NCBI RefSeq assembly: GCF_000802235.1
Contig: NZ_JTDL01000033.1
Coordinates: 46,559 to 110,558 of the forward strand
Source of the DNA: Sinomonas humi
GTDB lineage: Bacteria; Actinomycetota; Actinomycetes; Actinomycetales; Micrococcaceae
Length of the DNA: 64,000 nucleotides
Reading direction: 5' to 3'
Within the stretch, counting starts at the first letter, position 1. Each line of letters starts with the position of its first letter. Below, one piece after another: positions 39,643 through 49,001 of the stretch. Under the pieces are notes generated by a model. It saw nothing but the letters and a program-made list of their open reading frames with translations. It was not told where the DNA came from and searched no databases. The translations under genes were made by a program, and so were the position numbers.

Positions 39643-42600
39643 ATGGCAAGTCCGCTGCAGTGGCCGGTTCTGCGGCAGTTTCTCGAGCATGATCCGTCAG
39701 GCCGACACCACGCGGCGAAATCGCGCGCGACGGAGGAACACAAAGCGCGCACTGAAACGGCAGACCGAGTAGTTGACTCGGTCTGCCCCTTCTGTGCGGT
39801 GGGATGCGCGCAGAAGGTCTACGTGAAGGACGAGAAGGTCGTCCAGATCGAAGGCAATCCCGATTCGCCGATCAGCAGGGGAAGGCTCTGCCCCAAGGGA
39901 TCGGCGTCGCTCCAGCTCACAACGGGGGACTCGCGCGAGAAGTACGTCCTCTATCGCCGCCCGCACGGCACCGAGTGGGAGCGACTCGACCTCGAAACCG
40001 CGATGGACATGGTCGCCCGTCGCGTCGTTGACACCCGCCGCGACACGTGGGAATGGGACGTCGAGGGAATCCGCACCCGCCGCACGCTGGGCATCGCGAG
40101 CCTCGGCGGTGCAACTCTGGACAACGAAGAGAACTACCTCATCAAGAAGCTCTTCACCGCACTCGGCGTAGTCCAAGTCGAGAACCAGGCCCGCGTTTGC
40201 CACAGTTCGACCGTCTCGGGCCTCGGCACGAGCTTCGGCCGCGGCGGCTCCACGACCTATCTTCAGGACCTCCAGCGCGCCGACTGCATCCTCATCCAGG
40301 GCTCGAACTTCGCCGAAGCCCACCCGGTTGGCTTCCAATGGGTGATGGAGGCCAAGGAACGCGGAGCGAAGATCATCCACGTCGACCCCCGCTTCTCCCG
40401 CACAAGCGCGCTCGCCGACACCTTCGTGCCGATTCGCGCTGGGACGGACATCGCGTTCCTCGGGGGCCTCATCAACTGGGTCATCAATCACGACGCGTAC
40501 TTCCGGGAGTACGTGGTCAAGTACACGAATGCAGCGACCATCCTGCGAGAAGACTTCCAGGACACCGAGGACCTTGACGGACTCTTCTCGGGATTCGATC
40601 CGGAGCAGCAGGCGTACGACAGCGAGACATGGCAGTACGAAGGCGGGTACGCGGCGGCCTCGTCGGGGGAGCGGGACTCCCACCTGCAAGAATCTGGAAG
40701 CACGCTCGGCGGCTCGTCCCACGCTCAGTCGCACGGCTCTGGGGGCCCCGGCGTCCATGGGCAGTGGGAGCGAGACGAGACGCTGCAGAATCCTCGCTGC
40801 GTGTTCCAGGTCCTGAAGCGCCATTACGCCCGGTACACGCCCGAGATGGTCGAGCAGATCTGCGGAGTCCCGCAGGAGCTGTTCGCCGAGGTCGCCGACG
40901 CCCTCACATCCAACTCGGGCCGCGAGCGCACCACGGCGTTCGCCTATGCGGTCGGCTGGACGCAGCACACCACGGGCACCCAGTACATCCGGGCGGCCTC
41001 GGTGCTCCAGCTTCTGCTCGGCAATATCGGGCGGCCGGGCGGCGGGATCATGGCCCTACGCGGGCACGCAAGCATCCAAGGCTCGAGCGACATCCCCACG
41101 CTCTACGATTTGCTCCCCGGCTACCTTCCCAGCCCCCATGCCGAGCATCATCTGGACCTTGACGGTTACATCGAGGCCGACTCTGCGCAGGGCGGATTCT
41201 GGGCCAACATGCGGGCCTACACCGTGAGCCTGCTCAAGGCCTGGTGGGGTGACGCTGCGACCGCGGAAAATGACTTCTGCTTCGACTACCTTCCCCGCAT
41301 CACGGGCAGCCACAGTACCTACGACACGGTGAACGCGCAGTTGGAGGGAACGTGCAAGGGCTACTTCCTCATGGGGGAGAACCCTGCCGTCGGCTCTGCG
41401 AACGCCCACCTTCAGCGTGCAGGGATGGCGAACCTTGACTGGCTCGTCGTCCGAGACTTCTCACTCATCGAGAGTGCCACGTGGTGGAAGGACGGGCCCG
41501 AGATCGCGACGGGCCAGATGCGCACCGAGGACATCGCCACCGAGGTCTTCTTCTTCCCGGCTGCCGCTCACACGGAGAAGGCCGGCAGCTTCACCAACAC
41601 CAACCGACTGCTCCAATGGCGCGATCAGGCGGTGGAGCCAGAAGCCGACCGCCGGAGCGACCTCTGGTTCATCTGGCACCTTGGCAACCGGATCCGCGAG
41701 CTGCTCGCCGAGTCACAGAATCTCGCCGACAGGCCCGTCCTCGACCTGACCTGGGATTACCCCACGATCGGGGGGCAGGACGAACCCGACGCGGAGTCGG
41801 TCTTCGCAGAGATCAACGGCAGGGCTGCCGATGGCTCTCCGCTCTCCGCGTACACCCAACTCAAGGATGACGGGTCGACGTCGTGCGGATGCTGGATCTA
41901 CTGCGGATGCTGGGCTGACGGCGTAAACCAGGCGGCTCGCCGCAAGCCCCACACGGAACAGACGGTCTCCAGCCGCGAATGGGGCTGGGCATGGCCGGCC
42001 AATCGGCGCGCGCTCTACAACCGCGCGTCGGCGGACCCGGAAGGACGGCCGTGGAGCGAGCGCAAGAAGCTCGTGTGGTGGGACGAGGCGGAGGGCAAAT
42101 GGACGGGCGACGACGTCCCGGACTTCGAGCCGACCAAGCCGCCGTCGTATCGCCCTGGCGACGACGCGAGGGGTCCCGACGCCATCTCCGGAACCGATCC
42201 CTTCATCATGCAGGCCGACGGGAAGGGCTGGCTCTACGCTCCTGCGGGCCTCGTCGACGGCCCGATGCCCACTCACTACGAGCCGCAGGAGTCGCCTTTC
42301 GAGAATGCGCTCTATGGCCAGGACCGGAATCCGATGCGGAAGCTCTTGCCGCGCAAGGGCAACCGGTACCACCCGAGCGGGAAGCAACGCGGCGCCGAGG
42401 TCTACCCCTACGTCCTCACGACGTACCGCCTCACTGAGCACTTCACCGCGGGAGCGATGACCCGCTGGCTCCCGTACCTCGCGGAGCTCCAGCCGGAGTC
42501 ATTCTGCGAGATCTCACCCCAGCTCGCTGCCGAACGCGGCCTCACGCACCGTGGATGGGCCACGCTCGTTTCAGCCCGCGGCGCCATTGAGGCGCGCGTC

Positions 42601-42888
42601 ATCGTGACGGACCGGATGAAGCCGCTCAGCGCGCACGGCCGCACGGTGCACCAGATAGGCATGCCCTACCACTGGGGTCCCAACGGGCTCAGCCGTGGAG
42701 ACGCGATGAACGAGCTTTCATCGATTTCCATGGATCCGAACGTCCACATCCAGGAGGTCAAGGCGCTGACGGTCGACATCCGCCCGGGGCGGCGGCCGAG
42801 GGGCGCAGACCTCGTCTCCTTCGTTGACGAGTACCGCCGGCGCGCCGGCATCGACGAGCACACCGGCATGGAGGGAATCAAGGCATGA
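39643..42888 (+). CDS. Formate dehydrogenase alpha subunit (molybdopterin, Cys form)
   Basis: A 1081-residue molybdopterin oxidoreductase that would oxidise formate to CO2. The [4Fe-4S] cysteines are C48, C51, C55 (CPFCAVGC) and C83 (RLCPKG). Cys186, in QARVCHSSTVSGLGTSFGRG, occupies the site held by selenocysteine in E. coli FdnG. A Cys-rich insert CGCWIYCGCW is found near residue 750. The molybdopterin-dinucleotide C-terminal domain includes HGRTVHQIGMPYHWGPNG. No twin-arginine signal is present, so it should be cytoplasmic. Ribosome binding site GGAAGGAG. The ATGA overlap couples it to the beta subunit. Confidence 0.93.
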   Translation: MASPLQWPVLRQFLEHDPSGRHHAAKSRATEEHKARTETADRVVDSVCPFCAVGCAQKVYVKDEKVVQIEGNPDSPISRGRLCPKGSASLQLTTGDSREKYVLYRRPHGTEWERLDLETAMDMVARRVVDTRRDTWEWDVEGIRTRRTLGIASLGGATLDNEENYLIKKLFTALGVVQVENQARVCHSSTVSGLGTSFGRGGSTTYLQDLQRADCILIQGSNFAEAHPVGFQWVMEAKERGAKIIHVDPRFSRTSALADTFVPIRAGTDIAFLGGLINWVINHDAYFREYVVKYTNAATILREDFQDTEDLDGLFSGFDPEQQAYDSETWQYEGGYAAASSGERDSHLQESGSTLGGSSHAQSHGSGGPGVHGQWERDETLQNPRCVFQVLKRHYARYTPEMVEQICGVPQELFAEVADALTSNSGRERTTAFAYAVGWTQHTTGTQYIRAASVLQLLLGNIGRPGGGIMALRGHASIQGSSDIPTLYDLLPGYLPSPHAEHHLDLDGYIEADSAQGGFWANMRAYTVSLLKAWWGDAATAENDFCFDYLPRITGSHSTYDTVNAQLEGTCKGYFLMGENPAVGSANAHLQRAGMANLDWLVVRDFSLIESATWWKDGPEIATGQMRTEDIATEVFFFPAAAHTEKAGSFTNTNRLLQWRDQAVEPEADRRSDLWFIWHLGNRIRELLAESQNLADRPVLDLTWDYPTIGGQDEPDAESVFAEINGRAADGSPLSAYTQLKDDGSTSCGCWIYCGCWADGVNQAARRKPHTEQTVSSREWGWAWPANRRALYNRASADPEGRPWSERKKLVWWDEAEGKWTGDDVPDFEPTKPPSYRPGDDARGPDAISGTDPFIMQADGKGWLYAPAGLVDGPMPTHYEPQESPFENALYGQDRNPMRKLLPRKGNRYHPSGKQRGAEVYPYVLTTYRLTEHFTAGAMTRWLPYLAELQPESFCEISPQLAAERGLTHRGWATLVSARGAIEARVIVTDRMKPLSAHGRTVHQIGMPYHWGPNGLSRGDAMNELSSISMDPNVHIQEVKALTVDIRPGRRPRGADLVSFVDEYRRRAGIDEHTGMEGIKA

Positions 42889-43703
42889 GCGTCACCCAAC
42901 TCGGTATGCCCAGCCTGGGCGTCCCGCGCAAGGGATTCTTCACGGACACGAGTCTCTGCATCGGCTGCAAAGCCTGCGAAGTGGCGTGCAAGGAGTGGAA
43001 CTCGGTTCCTGCCGACACTGCGCTCGAGCTGACGGGCGAATCGTTCGACAACACCTCGGCCCTTGGTGCCAGCACGTGGCGCCACGTGGCGTTCATCGAG
43101 AAGAAGGTTCCAGCGGAGGATCCCTCGGCCCACGACGGGGTCAAGTGGCTCATGTCCTCGGATGTCTGCAAGCACTGCACCAATGCGGCGTGCCTCGACG
43201 TTTGCCCCACGGGAGCCCTGTTCCGCACGGAGCATGGGACGGTTGTGGTCCAGCAGGACATCTGCAACGGCTGTGGCTACTGCGTCTCGGCCTGCCCCTA
43301 CGGCGTCATCGACCAGCGCAAGGACGATGGCCGGGCCTTCAAGTGCACAATGTGCTACGACCGGCTCGAAGCCGGCGAGGAGCCCGCTTGCGCCAAAGCC
43401 TGCCCGACGAAGTCGATCCAGTACGGCGAGCTCGACGAGCTCCGCGAGCGCGCTGATGCTCGGCTCGCGGAGCTCCATGAGCGCGGCGAGGAGGGTGCGC
43501 AGCTCTACGGGCGCGATCCCGAGAACGGCGTCGGTGGCGACGGCGCCTTCTTCCTCCTGCTGGACGAGCCCGAGACGTACGGGCTTCCGCCGGACCCCGT
43601 CGTGACCACGCGTGACCTCCCTGCGATGTGGAAGCGTGCGGCTGGCGCCGCGGCGGGCCTCCTCGCCGGGGCGGCTCTCGTCTTCTGGGGGGCCAAGAAG
43701 TGA
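42885..43703 (+). CDS. Formate dehydrogenase iron-sulfur (beta) subunit
   Basis: A 272-residue ferredoxin-like electron-transfer subunit. Four [4Fe-4S] motifs can be read: CIGCKACEVACKEWN, CKHCTNAACLDVCPTG, CNGCGYCVSACPYG and CTMCYDRL with CAKACPTKS. The C terminus ends in a hydrophobic helix (AAGAAAGLLAGAALVFWG) that probably anchors it to the membrane on the cytoplasmic side. It overlaps the alpha and NrfD-like genes by four bases each. Confidence 0.93.
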   Translation: MSVTQLGMPSLGVPRKGFFTDTSLCIGCKACEVACKEWNSVPADTALELTGESFDNTSALGASTWRHVAFIEKKVPAEDPSAHDGVKWLMSSDVCKHCTNAACLDVCPTGALFRTEHGTVVVQQDICNGCGYCVSACPYGVIDQRKDDGRAFKCTMCYDRLEAGEEPACAKACPTKSIQYGELDELRERADARLAELHERGEEGAQLYGRDPENGVGGDGAFFLLLDEPETYGLPPDPVVTTRDLPAMWKRAAGAAAGLLAGAALVFWGAKK

Positions 43704-44728
43704 GCCCGCGGCGCGAACGCCGGGAAGAGTTCACCTCCTACTACGGAAGGCCCATTCTCAAGGAGCCGACGTGGGAGGCGCTCGACATCGCCGGCTACAT
43801 CTTCGCGGGCGGCCTCGCGGGCGCCTCGTCGATCCTTGCGGTCGGCGCCCAGCACAGCGGGCGTCCCGGACTCGAGCGGACTGCCAAGCTGACGTCGCTG
43901 GCCGCAATCTCTGCTTCGGTCGTCGCCCTCGTCCATGACTTGGGCCGCCCCGAGAGGTTCGTGAACATGCTTCGCGTCGCGAAGCCGACGTCCCCCATGA
44001 GCGTGGGTTCGTGGATCCTTTCCGCATACGGTCCGCTCGCGGGGGCGAGTGCGGCCGCCAACGTGCTCGGCATCTTCCCCCGCGCGGGCAAGGCCGCTGG
44101 AATCGGCGCAGGGATCACCGGTTCGGCGGTCGCGACGTACACCGCAGTCCTGATCGCGGACACAGCTGTCCCGACATGGCATGACGCTCACGGCCGGCTC
44201 CCGTTCGTCTTCGCGAGCTCGGCCGCCGCATCCGCAGGCGGTGTCGCGGCGGCCCTGGCTCCGCTCGCCGAGAGCGGGCCGGCACGGCGCATGGCGGTCG
44301 CCGGCGCCGCCGTCGAGACGGCCATGAGCCTGGCCATGGAGCGCAGCGGCCACCTCTCGGCCGAGACGTTCCATCAAGGACGGGCCGGGAAGCTCCTGCG
44401 GCTCTCGAAGGCGTGCACAGTCGGGGGAGCGGTTGGGCTCGCGCTGGGCGGCCGATCTTCCCGCCTCGTGAGCACGCTCAGCGGCCTCTCCGTCGCGACA
44501 GGCTCCGCGCTCCTTCGCTTCGGGGTATTCGAGGCCGGGCGCGCATCGACGAGGGACCCGAAGTACGTCGTCGTGCCGCAGCGCGAGCGGCTCGACGCCG
44601 GTCGGCCGGCGGGTGACCGGACAGGGACGGGAACCGGCAAGGAGGCTGCCGCAGTCGAGGCAGCAAACGCCAGGACGGCGGGAACGACGACGGCGACGAG
44701 CCCGGCGGGTGACTCCCAGCCAGCTTGA
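43700..44728 (+). CDS. NrfD-like membrane subunit of formate dehydrogenase
   Basis: A 342-residue polytopic protein of the NrfD/polysulfide reductase type, expected to pass electrons from formate dehydrogenase to the quinone pool. Hydrophobic helices include IAGYIFAGGLAGASSILAVG, YTAVLIADTAVPTW and others. FVNMLRVAKPTSPMSVGSWI is the family loop. The last 60 residues are Ala/Thr/Gly-rich and probably disordered. GTG at 43700 overlaps the beta-subunit stop. No FdhD or FdhE accessory gene lies in the window. Confidence 0.85.
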   Translation: MSPRRERREEFTSYYGRPILKEPTWEALDIAGYIFAGGLAGASSILAVGAQHSGRPGLERTAKLTSLAAISASVVALVHDLGRPERFVNMLRVAKPTSPMSVGSWILSAYGPLAGASAAANVLGIFPRAGKAAGIGAGITGSAVATYTAVLIADTAVPTWHDAHGRLPFVFASSAAASAGGVAAALAPLAESGPARRMAVAGAAVETAMSLAMERSGHLSAETFHQGRAGKLLRLSKACTVGGAVGLALGGRSSRLVSTLSGLSVATGSALLRFGVFEAGRASTRDPKYVVVPQRERLDAGRPAGDRTGTGTGKEAAAVEAANARTAGTTTATSPAGDSQPA

Positions 44729-44748
44729 GCGGGGGCGATGACAGCGAC

Positions 44749-44783
44749 GATCCCGGGCGGATGTGTCTCAGCCGCCCGGGATC
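44749..44783. terminator. Hairpin after the formate dehydrogenase operon
   Basis: GATCCCGGGCGG (44749-44760) and CCGCCCGGGATC (44772-44783) form a perfect 12-bp stem with an 11-nt loop. There is no T-run. It lies before the ABC-F gene and may serve as a Rho-assisted terminator. Confidence 0.6.
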
Positions 44784-44837
44784 ACTAGCATGGGACGTGG
44801 CTCAATTCGGGCCTACCATGCGAAAGGCCTCTCCCAC

Positions 44838-46439
44838 GTGATCACTGTCCAAGACCTCGAACTCCGCGCCGGCGCGCGCCTGCTCATGGACGGAGTGACG
44901 TTCCGGATCGACAAGGGAGACAAGATCGGCCTCGTCGGGCGGAACGGAGCGGGCAAGACCACGCTCACGCGCGTCCTTGCGGGCGATGGACTCCCCGCGG
45001 CCGGCACGGTCACGCGCAGCGGTGAGATCGGCTACCTCCCGCAGGACCCACGGACCCCGGATATGGAGCAGCTCGCGCGCGACCGTATCCTCTCAGCGCG
45101 CGGTCTCGACGTCGTCGTCCGCAAGCTCCGCGAGACGCAGACGGCGATGGCGAGCGGAGACGCCGAGGTCCAACGGAAGGCGATGGCGCGCTATGACAGG
45201 CTCGAGGCGGAGTTCCTGGCCGGGGGCGGGTACGCGGCCGAGGCGGAGGCGGCAGCGATCTCGGCGAATCTGGCGCTGCCGGACCGCATCCTGAACCAGC
45301 CGCTCCGCACGCTCTCGGGTGGACAGCGACGGCGCGTTGAACTCGCGCGGATCCTGTACTCGGCGGCCGACACGCTGCTCCTCGACGAGCCCACCAACCA
45401 CCTCGACGCTGACTCCATCGCATGGCTCCGGGACTTCCTCAAGGCGCATCAGGGCGGTCTCATCGTAATCTCGCACGACGTCGATCTGCTCGAGGCAACG
45501 GTCAACAAGGTCTTCCACCTCGACGCGAACCGGGCCGCGATCGACATCTACAACATGGGCTGGAAGCGGTACCTCACCCAGCGCGAGACCGATGAGCGCG
45601 CACGACGGCGCGAGCGGGCCAACGCCGAAAAGAAGGCTCAGGTGCTCCTCGACCAGGCGAACAAGATGCGCGCGAAGGCGACGAAGGCCGTCGCCGCCCA
45701 GAACATGGCCAAGCGCGCCGAGCGCCTGCTCGCGGGGGTCGCTGAGGAGCGCGTCGCGGATCGCGTGGCCGCGCTCCGCTTCCCCGAGCCGGCACCGTGC
45801 GGCAAGACTCCGCTGCAGGCGGAGGGGCTCTCGAAGTCCTACGGTTCCCTCGAGATCTTCACAGACGTCGACCTCGCGGTGGACCGCGGCTCGCGCGTTG
45901 TCATCCTCGGCCTGAACGGGGCAGGAAAGACCACACTCCTGCGGATGCTCGCGGGGGTCGACTCCCCGGACACGGGGGAAATCCGCGAGGGCCACGGACT
46001 CAAGGTCGGGTACTACGCCCAGGAGCACGAGACGCTGGACCCGGACCGCACAGTGCTCGAGAACATGCGCCGCGCCGCCCCCGACCACCTCGGCGATGCC
46101 GACGTCCGCAGCATCCTCGGCTCATTCCTCTTCACGGGCGACGACGTCGACAAGCCAGCTGGCGTGCTCTCCGGCGGCGAGAAGACCCGCCTCGCCCTCG
46201 CGACGATCGTCGCCTCGAGTGCCAACGTCCTGCTCCTCGACGAGCCCACCAACAACCTCGACCCGGCCAGCCGGCGCGAGATCCTCGGTGCCCTCAAGAC
46301 CTACAAGGGCGCCGTCGTGATGGTCAGCCACGATGAGGGGGCAGTCGAGGCCCTCAATCCCGAGCGGGTGGTGCTCCTTCCCGACGGCGTGGAGGACCTC
46401 TGGAACGCGGACTATCTCGACCTCATCACGCTCGCCTGA
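44838..46439 (+). CDS. ABC-F family ATPase
   Basis: A 533-residue soluble protein with two ABC domains and no membrane part, of the ABC-F class that acts on ribosomes. Walker A motifs are LVGRNGAGKTTLTRVL and ILGLNGAGKTTLLRML. Signatures are TLSGGQRRRVELARIL and VLSGGEKTRLALATIV. The inter-domain linker is the basic helix pair around ERARRRERANAEKKAQVL. The homologue at this syntenic place in M. tuberculosis is Rv1473. GTG at 44838 starts at the conserved MITVQDLELRAG. A TACCAT -10 lies 18 nt upstream. The 3' end overlaps the convergent MocR gene by 14 bp. Confidence 0.9.
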   Translation: MITVQDLELRAGARLLMDGVTFRIDKGDKIGLVGRNGAGKTTLTRVLAGDGLPAAGTVTRSGEIGYLPQDPRTPDMEQLARDRILSARGLDVVVRKLRETQTAMASGDAEVQRKAMARYDRLEAEFLAGGGYAAEAEAAAISANLALPDRILNQPLRTLSGGQRRRVELARILYSAADTLLLDEPTNHLDADSIAWLRDFLKAHQGGLIVISHDVDLLEATVNKVFHLDANRAAIDIYNMGWKRYLTQRETDERARRRERANAEKKAQVLLDQANKMRAKATKAVAAQNMAKRAERLLAGVAEERVADRVAALRFPEPAPCGKTPLQAEGLSKSYGSLEIFTDVDLAVDRGSRVVILGLNGAGKTTLLRMLAGVDSPDTGEIREGHGLKVGYYAQEHETLDPDRTVLENMRRAAPDHLGDADVRSILGSFLFTGDDVDKPAGVLSGGEKTRLALATIVASSANVLLLDEPTNNLDPASRREILGALKTYKGAVVMVSHDEGAVEALNPERVVLLPDGVEDLWNADYLDLITLA

Positions 46440-47763
46440 GCGATTCGCCAAGGACATTGAGTGCGCGCTCGAGTTCGGAATCGGTGGGTCCGCCGAACCC
46501 AATGACGAGTCCTGACACTTGGCTTGTCCTTGCATAGGCGCTCAGCAGGTTGATCTCGAAAGCGGCAGCTCGCGCCGCGTCTCGGGCCTGCACAGCCCGG
46601 GCCTCGGGCAGGAGCCACGCCGAATACATGCCGGCGATGGGGGCAGCGAGTTCGGCGTGGGGTGAGAGCGCGGCGACGACTCGGGCCGCGCGCTCTGCGT
46701 AGACGCGCCGCGCAGCCCTGACTGTGCGGTCGATCCAGCCGTCCCGCAGGAGCGTGAGCAGCGCCCGCTGGGACGGCCAGGCCGCGCCGCTGTGGGTGAC
46801 CTCCCGCCGTCGTACGACGGCGTCGATCAGGCCGGGCGGGGGAACGAGCCATCCGATGCGCAGGGTAGGGACAACTGATTTCGCTGCTGTCCCGATGTAG
46901 GCAACGCGCTCCCTGTCGAGACTCGCAAGGGCCGGCACGGGGGCGACGTCGTAGCGGAACTCGGAGTCGTAGTCGTCCTCGACGATCACGGCGTCCTCTC
47001 GGCGCGCGGTGCCGAGCAGTATCAGCCGATCGGTCGCGGGCATGACGTGGCCGAGCGGGTGCTGGTGGGCTGGCGTCACGTAGGCGGCGACAGCCCCGTT
47101 CAGGGACGTGATCGGGCGCGACGCGGGCAGGTCCAGGACGTCTCGACCCGAGGAACGCACGGTCTCGACGGCTGCGCGGTAGCCGGGGTCCTCGATCCCC
47201 ACCGAACCGGGCGGGAGTTCCGGAAGGAGTTGGCGTAGCGCGTCCGTCGTGCCCGCGGTCACGATGATCTCGTCGGGACCTACGCTCAGTCCGCGCGTGC
47301 GGCCAAGGCGCTCGGCGAGGGCTTCCCGCAATTCGAGGAGGCCTCGCGGATCGTCATAGCCGCGCGGCGGCTCGGTCGCGGATACTTCACGCCACGCGCG
47401 GCGCCACCCTGCGTCCTGTCGTCGGAAGCCCCACGGCGTCCCGGCGTCGAGCCGGACGAGCGGGGCGTCTGGCTGCCTCGGTCGCCGCGTCCTGCCGCCT
47501 TCCGACGGTTGCTGCCGTGCAGCCGCAACGAAGGTGCCCGCTCCGTGGCGTGTCTCGGTCCAGCCTTCGGCCATGAGCTGCTCATAAGCTCTGTCTGCCA
47601 CCGATCGGGAGAGGCCGAGCTCGGAGGCCAGCGATCGGGTGGAGGGGAGCCGGTCTCCCCGCTGGAGCGTTCCGGCAAGGATGAGGGCGCGGACCTGCCC
47701 GGCGATCTGTGAGGGAAGAGGGCTCTGGGCTGCCCGGTCGAGGCTGATGGGTAGGGCCCGCAT
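46426..47763 (-). CDS. MocR-type regulator (GntR-aminotransferase fusion)
   Basis: A 445-residue PLP-binding regulator. The N-terminal GntR winged helix (GDRLPSTRSLASELGLSRSV) is followed by a class I aminotransferase-like domain. That domain contains VTAGTTDALRQLLPEL, IVEDDYDSEFRYD and the PLP Lys in YIGTAAKSVVPTLRIGWL. MocR proteins usually control PLP, GABA or related genes. The divergently transcribed neighbour is a PPOX-fold protein, a frequent pairing. ATG at 47763 has GAGAGG 7 nt upstream. Confidence 0.9.
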   Translation of the reverse strand: MRALPISLDRAAQSPLPSQIAGQVRALILAGTLQRGDRLPSTRSLASELGLSRSVADRAYEQLMAEGWTETRHGAGTFVAAARQQPSEGGRTRRPRQPDAPLVRLDAGTPWGFRRQDAGWRRAWREVSATEPPRGYDDPRGLLELREALAERLGRTRGLSVGPDEIIVTAGTTDALRQLLPELPPGSVGIEDPGYRAAVETVRSSGRDVLDLPASRPITSLNGAVAAYVTPAHQHPLGHVMPATDRLILLGTARREDAVIVEDDYDSEFRYDVAPVPALASLDRERVAYIGTAAKSVVPTLRIGWLVPPPGLIDAVVRRREVTHSGAAWPSQRALLTLLRDGWIDRTVRAARRVYAERAARVVAALSPHAELAAPIAGMYSAWLLPEARAVQARDAARAAAFEINLLSAYARTSQVSGLVIGFGGPTDSELERALNVLGESLRRA

Positions 47764-47803
47764 GAAGCATCCTCTCGAAATGGCCTGCCGGAATCCCGGG
47801 AAA

Positions 47804-47825
47804 GTGGCCCGTGTTCTCAGGCCAC
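47804..47825. promoter_or_regulatory. Candidate MocR operator
   Basis: GTGGCC-N10-GGCCAC in the 82-bp gap between the divergent MocR and PPOX genes. A further TGGCC occurs at about 47781, giving direct repeats, as many MocR proteins bind two spaced sites. Confidence 0.45.
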
Positions 47826-47845
47826 TGTTGTTCGAGGATAGAGCC

Positions 47846-48547
47846 ATGGATTCACTTTCACCGACCCCGCGAACCGCCATCAGCCGGGGACGCAACCGAG
47901 CCGTCGGGGACAGGGCCCTCCTCCACGCGTTCCTCGAGGAGGCTCTGCTAGCCCATCTCGGCGTCATCGCCGGCGACCACCCGGTGGTTCTTCCGACGGC
48001 CTTCGGTGTTGACTTCGATGGCCCCGACAGCGGAGGAACGCTCTATCTGCATGGATCGGTCGCTGCCGGCTGGCTTGCCAAGGCCCTTGGCCGTGATGTC
48101 TGCGTCACGATCACTGAACTGGACGGCCTCGTCGCCGGCCGGAGCTCGTTCCACCACTCCATGAACTACCGAAGCGCCGTCGTCATCGGGGCCGCCCGCC
48201 TCGTTGATGATCCAGTTGAACGAGAGCGCGCCCTCGCCGCGATCGTCGATCACATGATCCCTGGCCGGTGGGCCACGCTGCGGCCGAGCACGCGCAAGGA
48301 GCTCGCGGCGACAGCTGTGCTGGCAGTTCCGCTGGCCGAAGCATCCATGAAGCAGCGGTCTGGCGGGCCGGTAGACGAACCCGAGGACATCGCTGCCGGT
48401 GTGTGGGGCGGGCACATCCCGCTCAGCCGACGAGCGGCCGCTCCCGTGCCCGATGGCGACTGTGTGGGCCAGGCGCCGGCGGACGTGGCGGACCGGGCCG
48501 CAACGCTAGGCTCGGCTAGCGGACTTCTAGAGGTTCAGCGTCCGTGA
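47846..48547 (+). CDS. PPOX-fold FMN-binding protein
   Basis: A 233-residue protein of the pyridoxamine 5'-phosphate oxidase-like (NimA/Pyridox_ox_2) split-barrel group. Typical blocks are HPVVLPTAFGVDFDG, LYLHGSVAAGWLAKAL, VCVTITELDGLVAGRSSFHH, MNYRSAVVIGAARLVDD and MIPGRWATLRPSTRKELAAT. Cofactor FMN or F420 is possible. It is divergent from the MocR regulator and is its probable target. The 3' end overlaps the convergent YbaK gene by 32 bp. Confidence 0.85.
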   Translation: MDSLSPTPRTAISRGRNRAVGDRALLHAFLEEALLAHLGVIAGDHPVVLPTAFGVDFDGPDSGGTLYLHGSVAAGWLAKALGRDVCVTITELDGLVAGRSSFHHSMNYRSAVVIGAARLVDDPVERERALAAIVDHMIPGRWATLRPSTRKELAATAVLAVPLAEASMKQRSGGPVDEPEDIAAGVWGGHIPLSRRAAAPVPDGDCVGQAPADVADRAATLGSASGLLEVQRP

Positions 48548-49001
48548 TCCTTGAGAGGTCGGCGTAGGCGATCGACAGCATCGAACGGTGGTCGCCGGCA
48601 CCAGCCCAGAGGACGGGATATCCGCTGAGATGCACGTCGATCAGCGTCCGAAGGTGCTGGGGATGCCCGATCGGCGCGACGCCGCCCACGCGCTGGCCCG
48701 TGTGGGCGAGCACGAAGGGCGGCGAAGCTCGGCGGATCTTCCCGACGCCGAGGCGCCGTGCGACGAGCTTCGTGTCGACCCGCGCCGCTCCGCTCGCAAG
48801 GATGAGCAGGGGATGCCCATCGGCTTCGAAGACAAGGCTGTTGGCGATCGCTCCGAGGGTGCATCCCAAGGCCTGGGCGGCCGCGGCGGCGGTCGGGACG
48901 TCGTCGTCGAACGTCCGGACGCTGTCCGGGAGCCCCGCCGCCAGCAGAGCGCGGCGCACGCGCTCGACGGCGGCCGGGTCGCCTTGATCCCCGTGCGTCA
49001 C
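48516..49001 (-). CDS. YbaK/EbsC-family aminoacyl-tRNA deacylase
   Basis: A 161-residue protein of the YbaK/ProX fold, which removes wrongly attached amino acids from tRNA. TAAAAAQALGCTLGAIANSL, ASGAARVDTKLVARRLG and IRRASPPFVLAHTGQRVGGV followed by PIGH are typical. GTG at 49001 overlaps the SURF1 stop (GTGA), so translation is coupled. The substrate amino acid is not predictable. Confidence 0.85.
   Translation of the reverse strand: MTHGDQGDPAAVERVRRALLAAGLPDSVRTFDDDVPTAAAAAQALGCTLGAIANSLVFEADGHPLLILASGAARVDTKLVARRLGVGKIRRASPPFVLAHTGQRVGGVAPIGHPQHLRTLIDVHLSGYPVLWAGAGDHRSMLSIAYADLSRITDAEPLEVR

Noticed and set aside
39643..42888. Possible selenocysteine UGA in formate dehydrogenase
   Set aside because: The frame is open throughout and the Sec position is an ordinary Cys codon.
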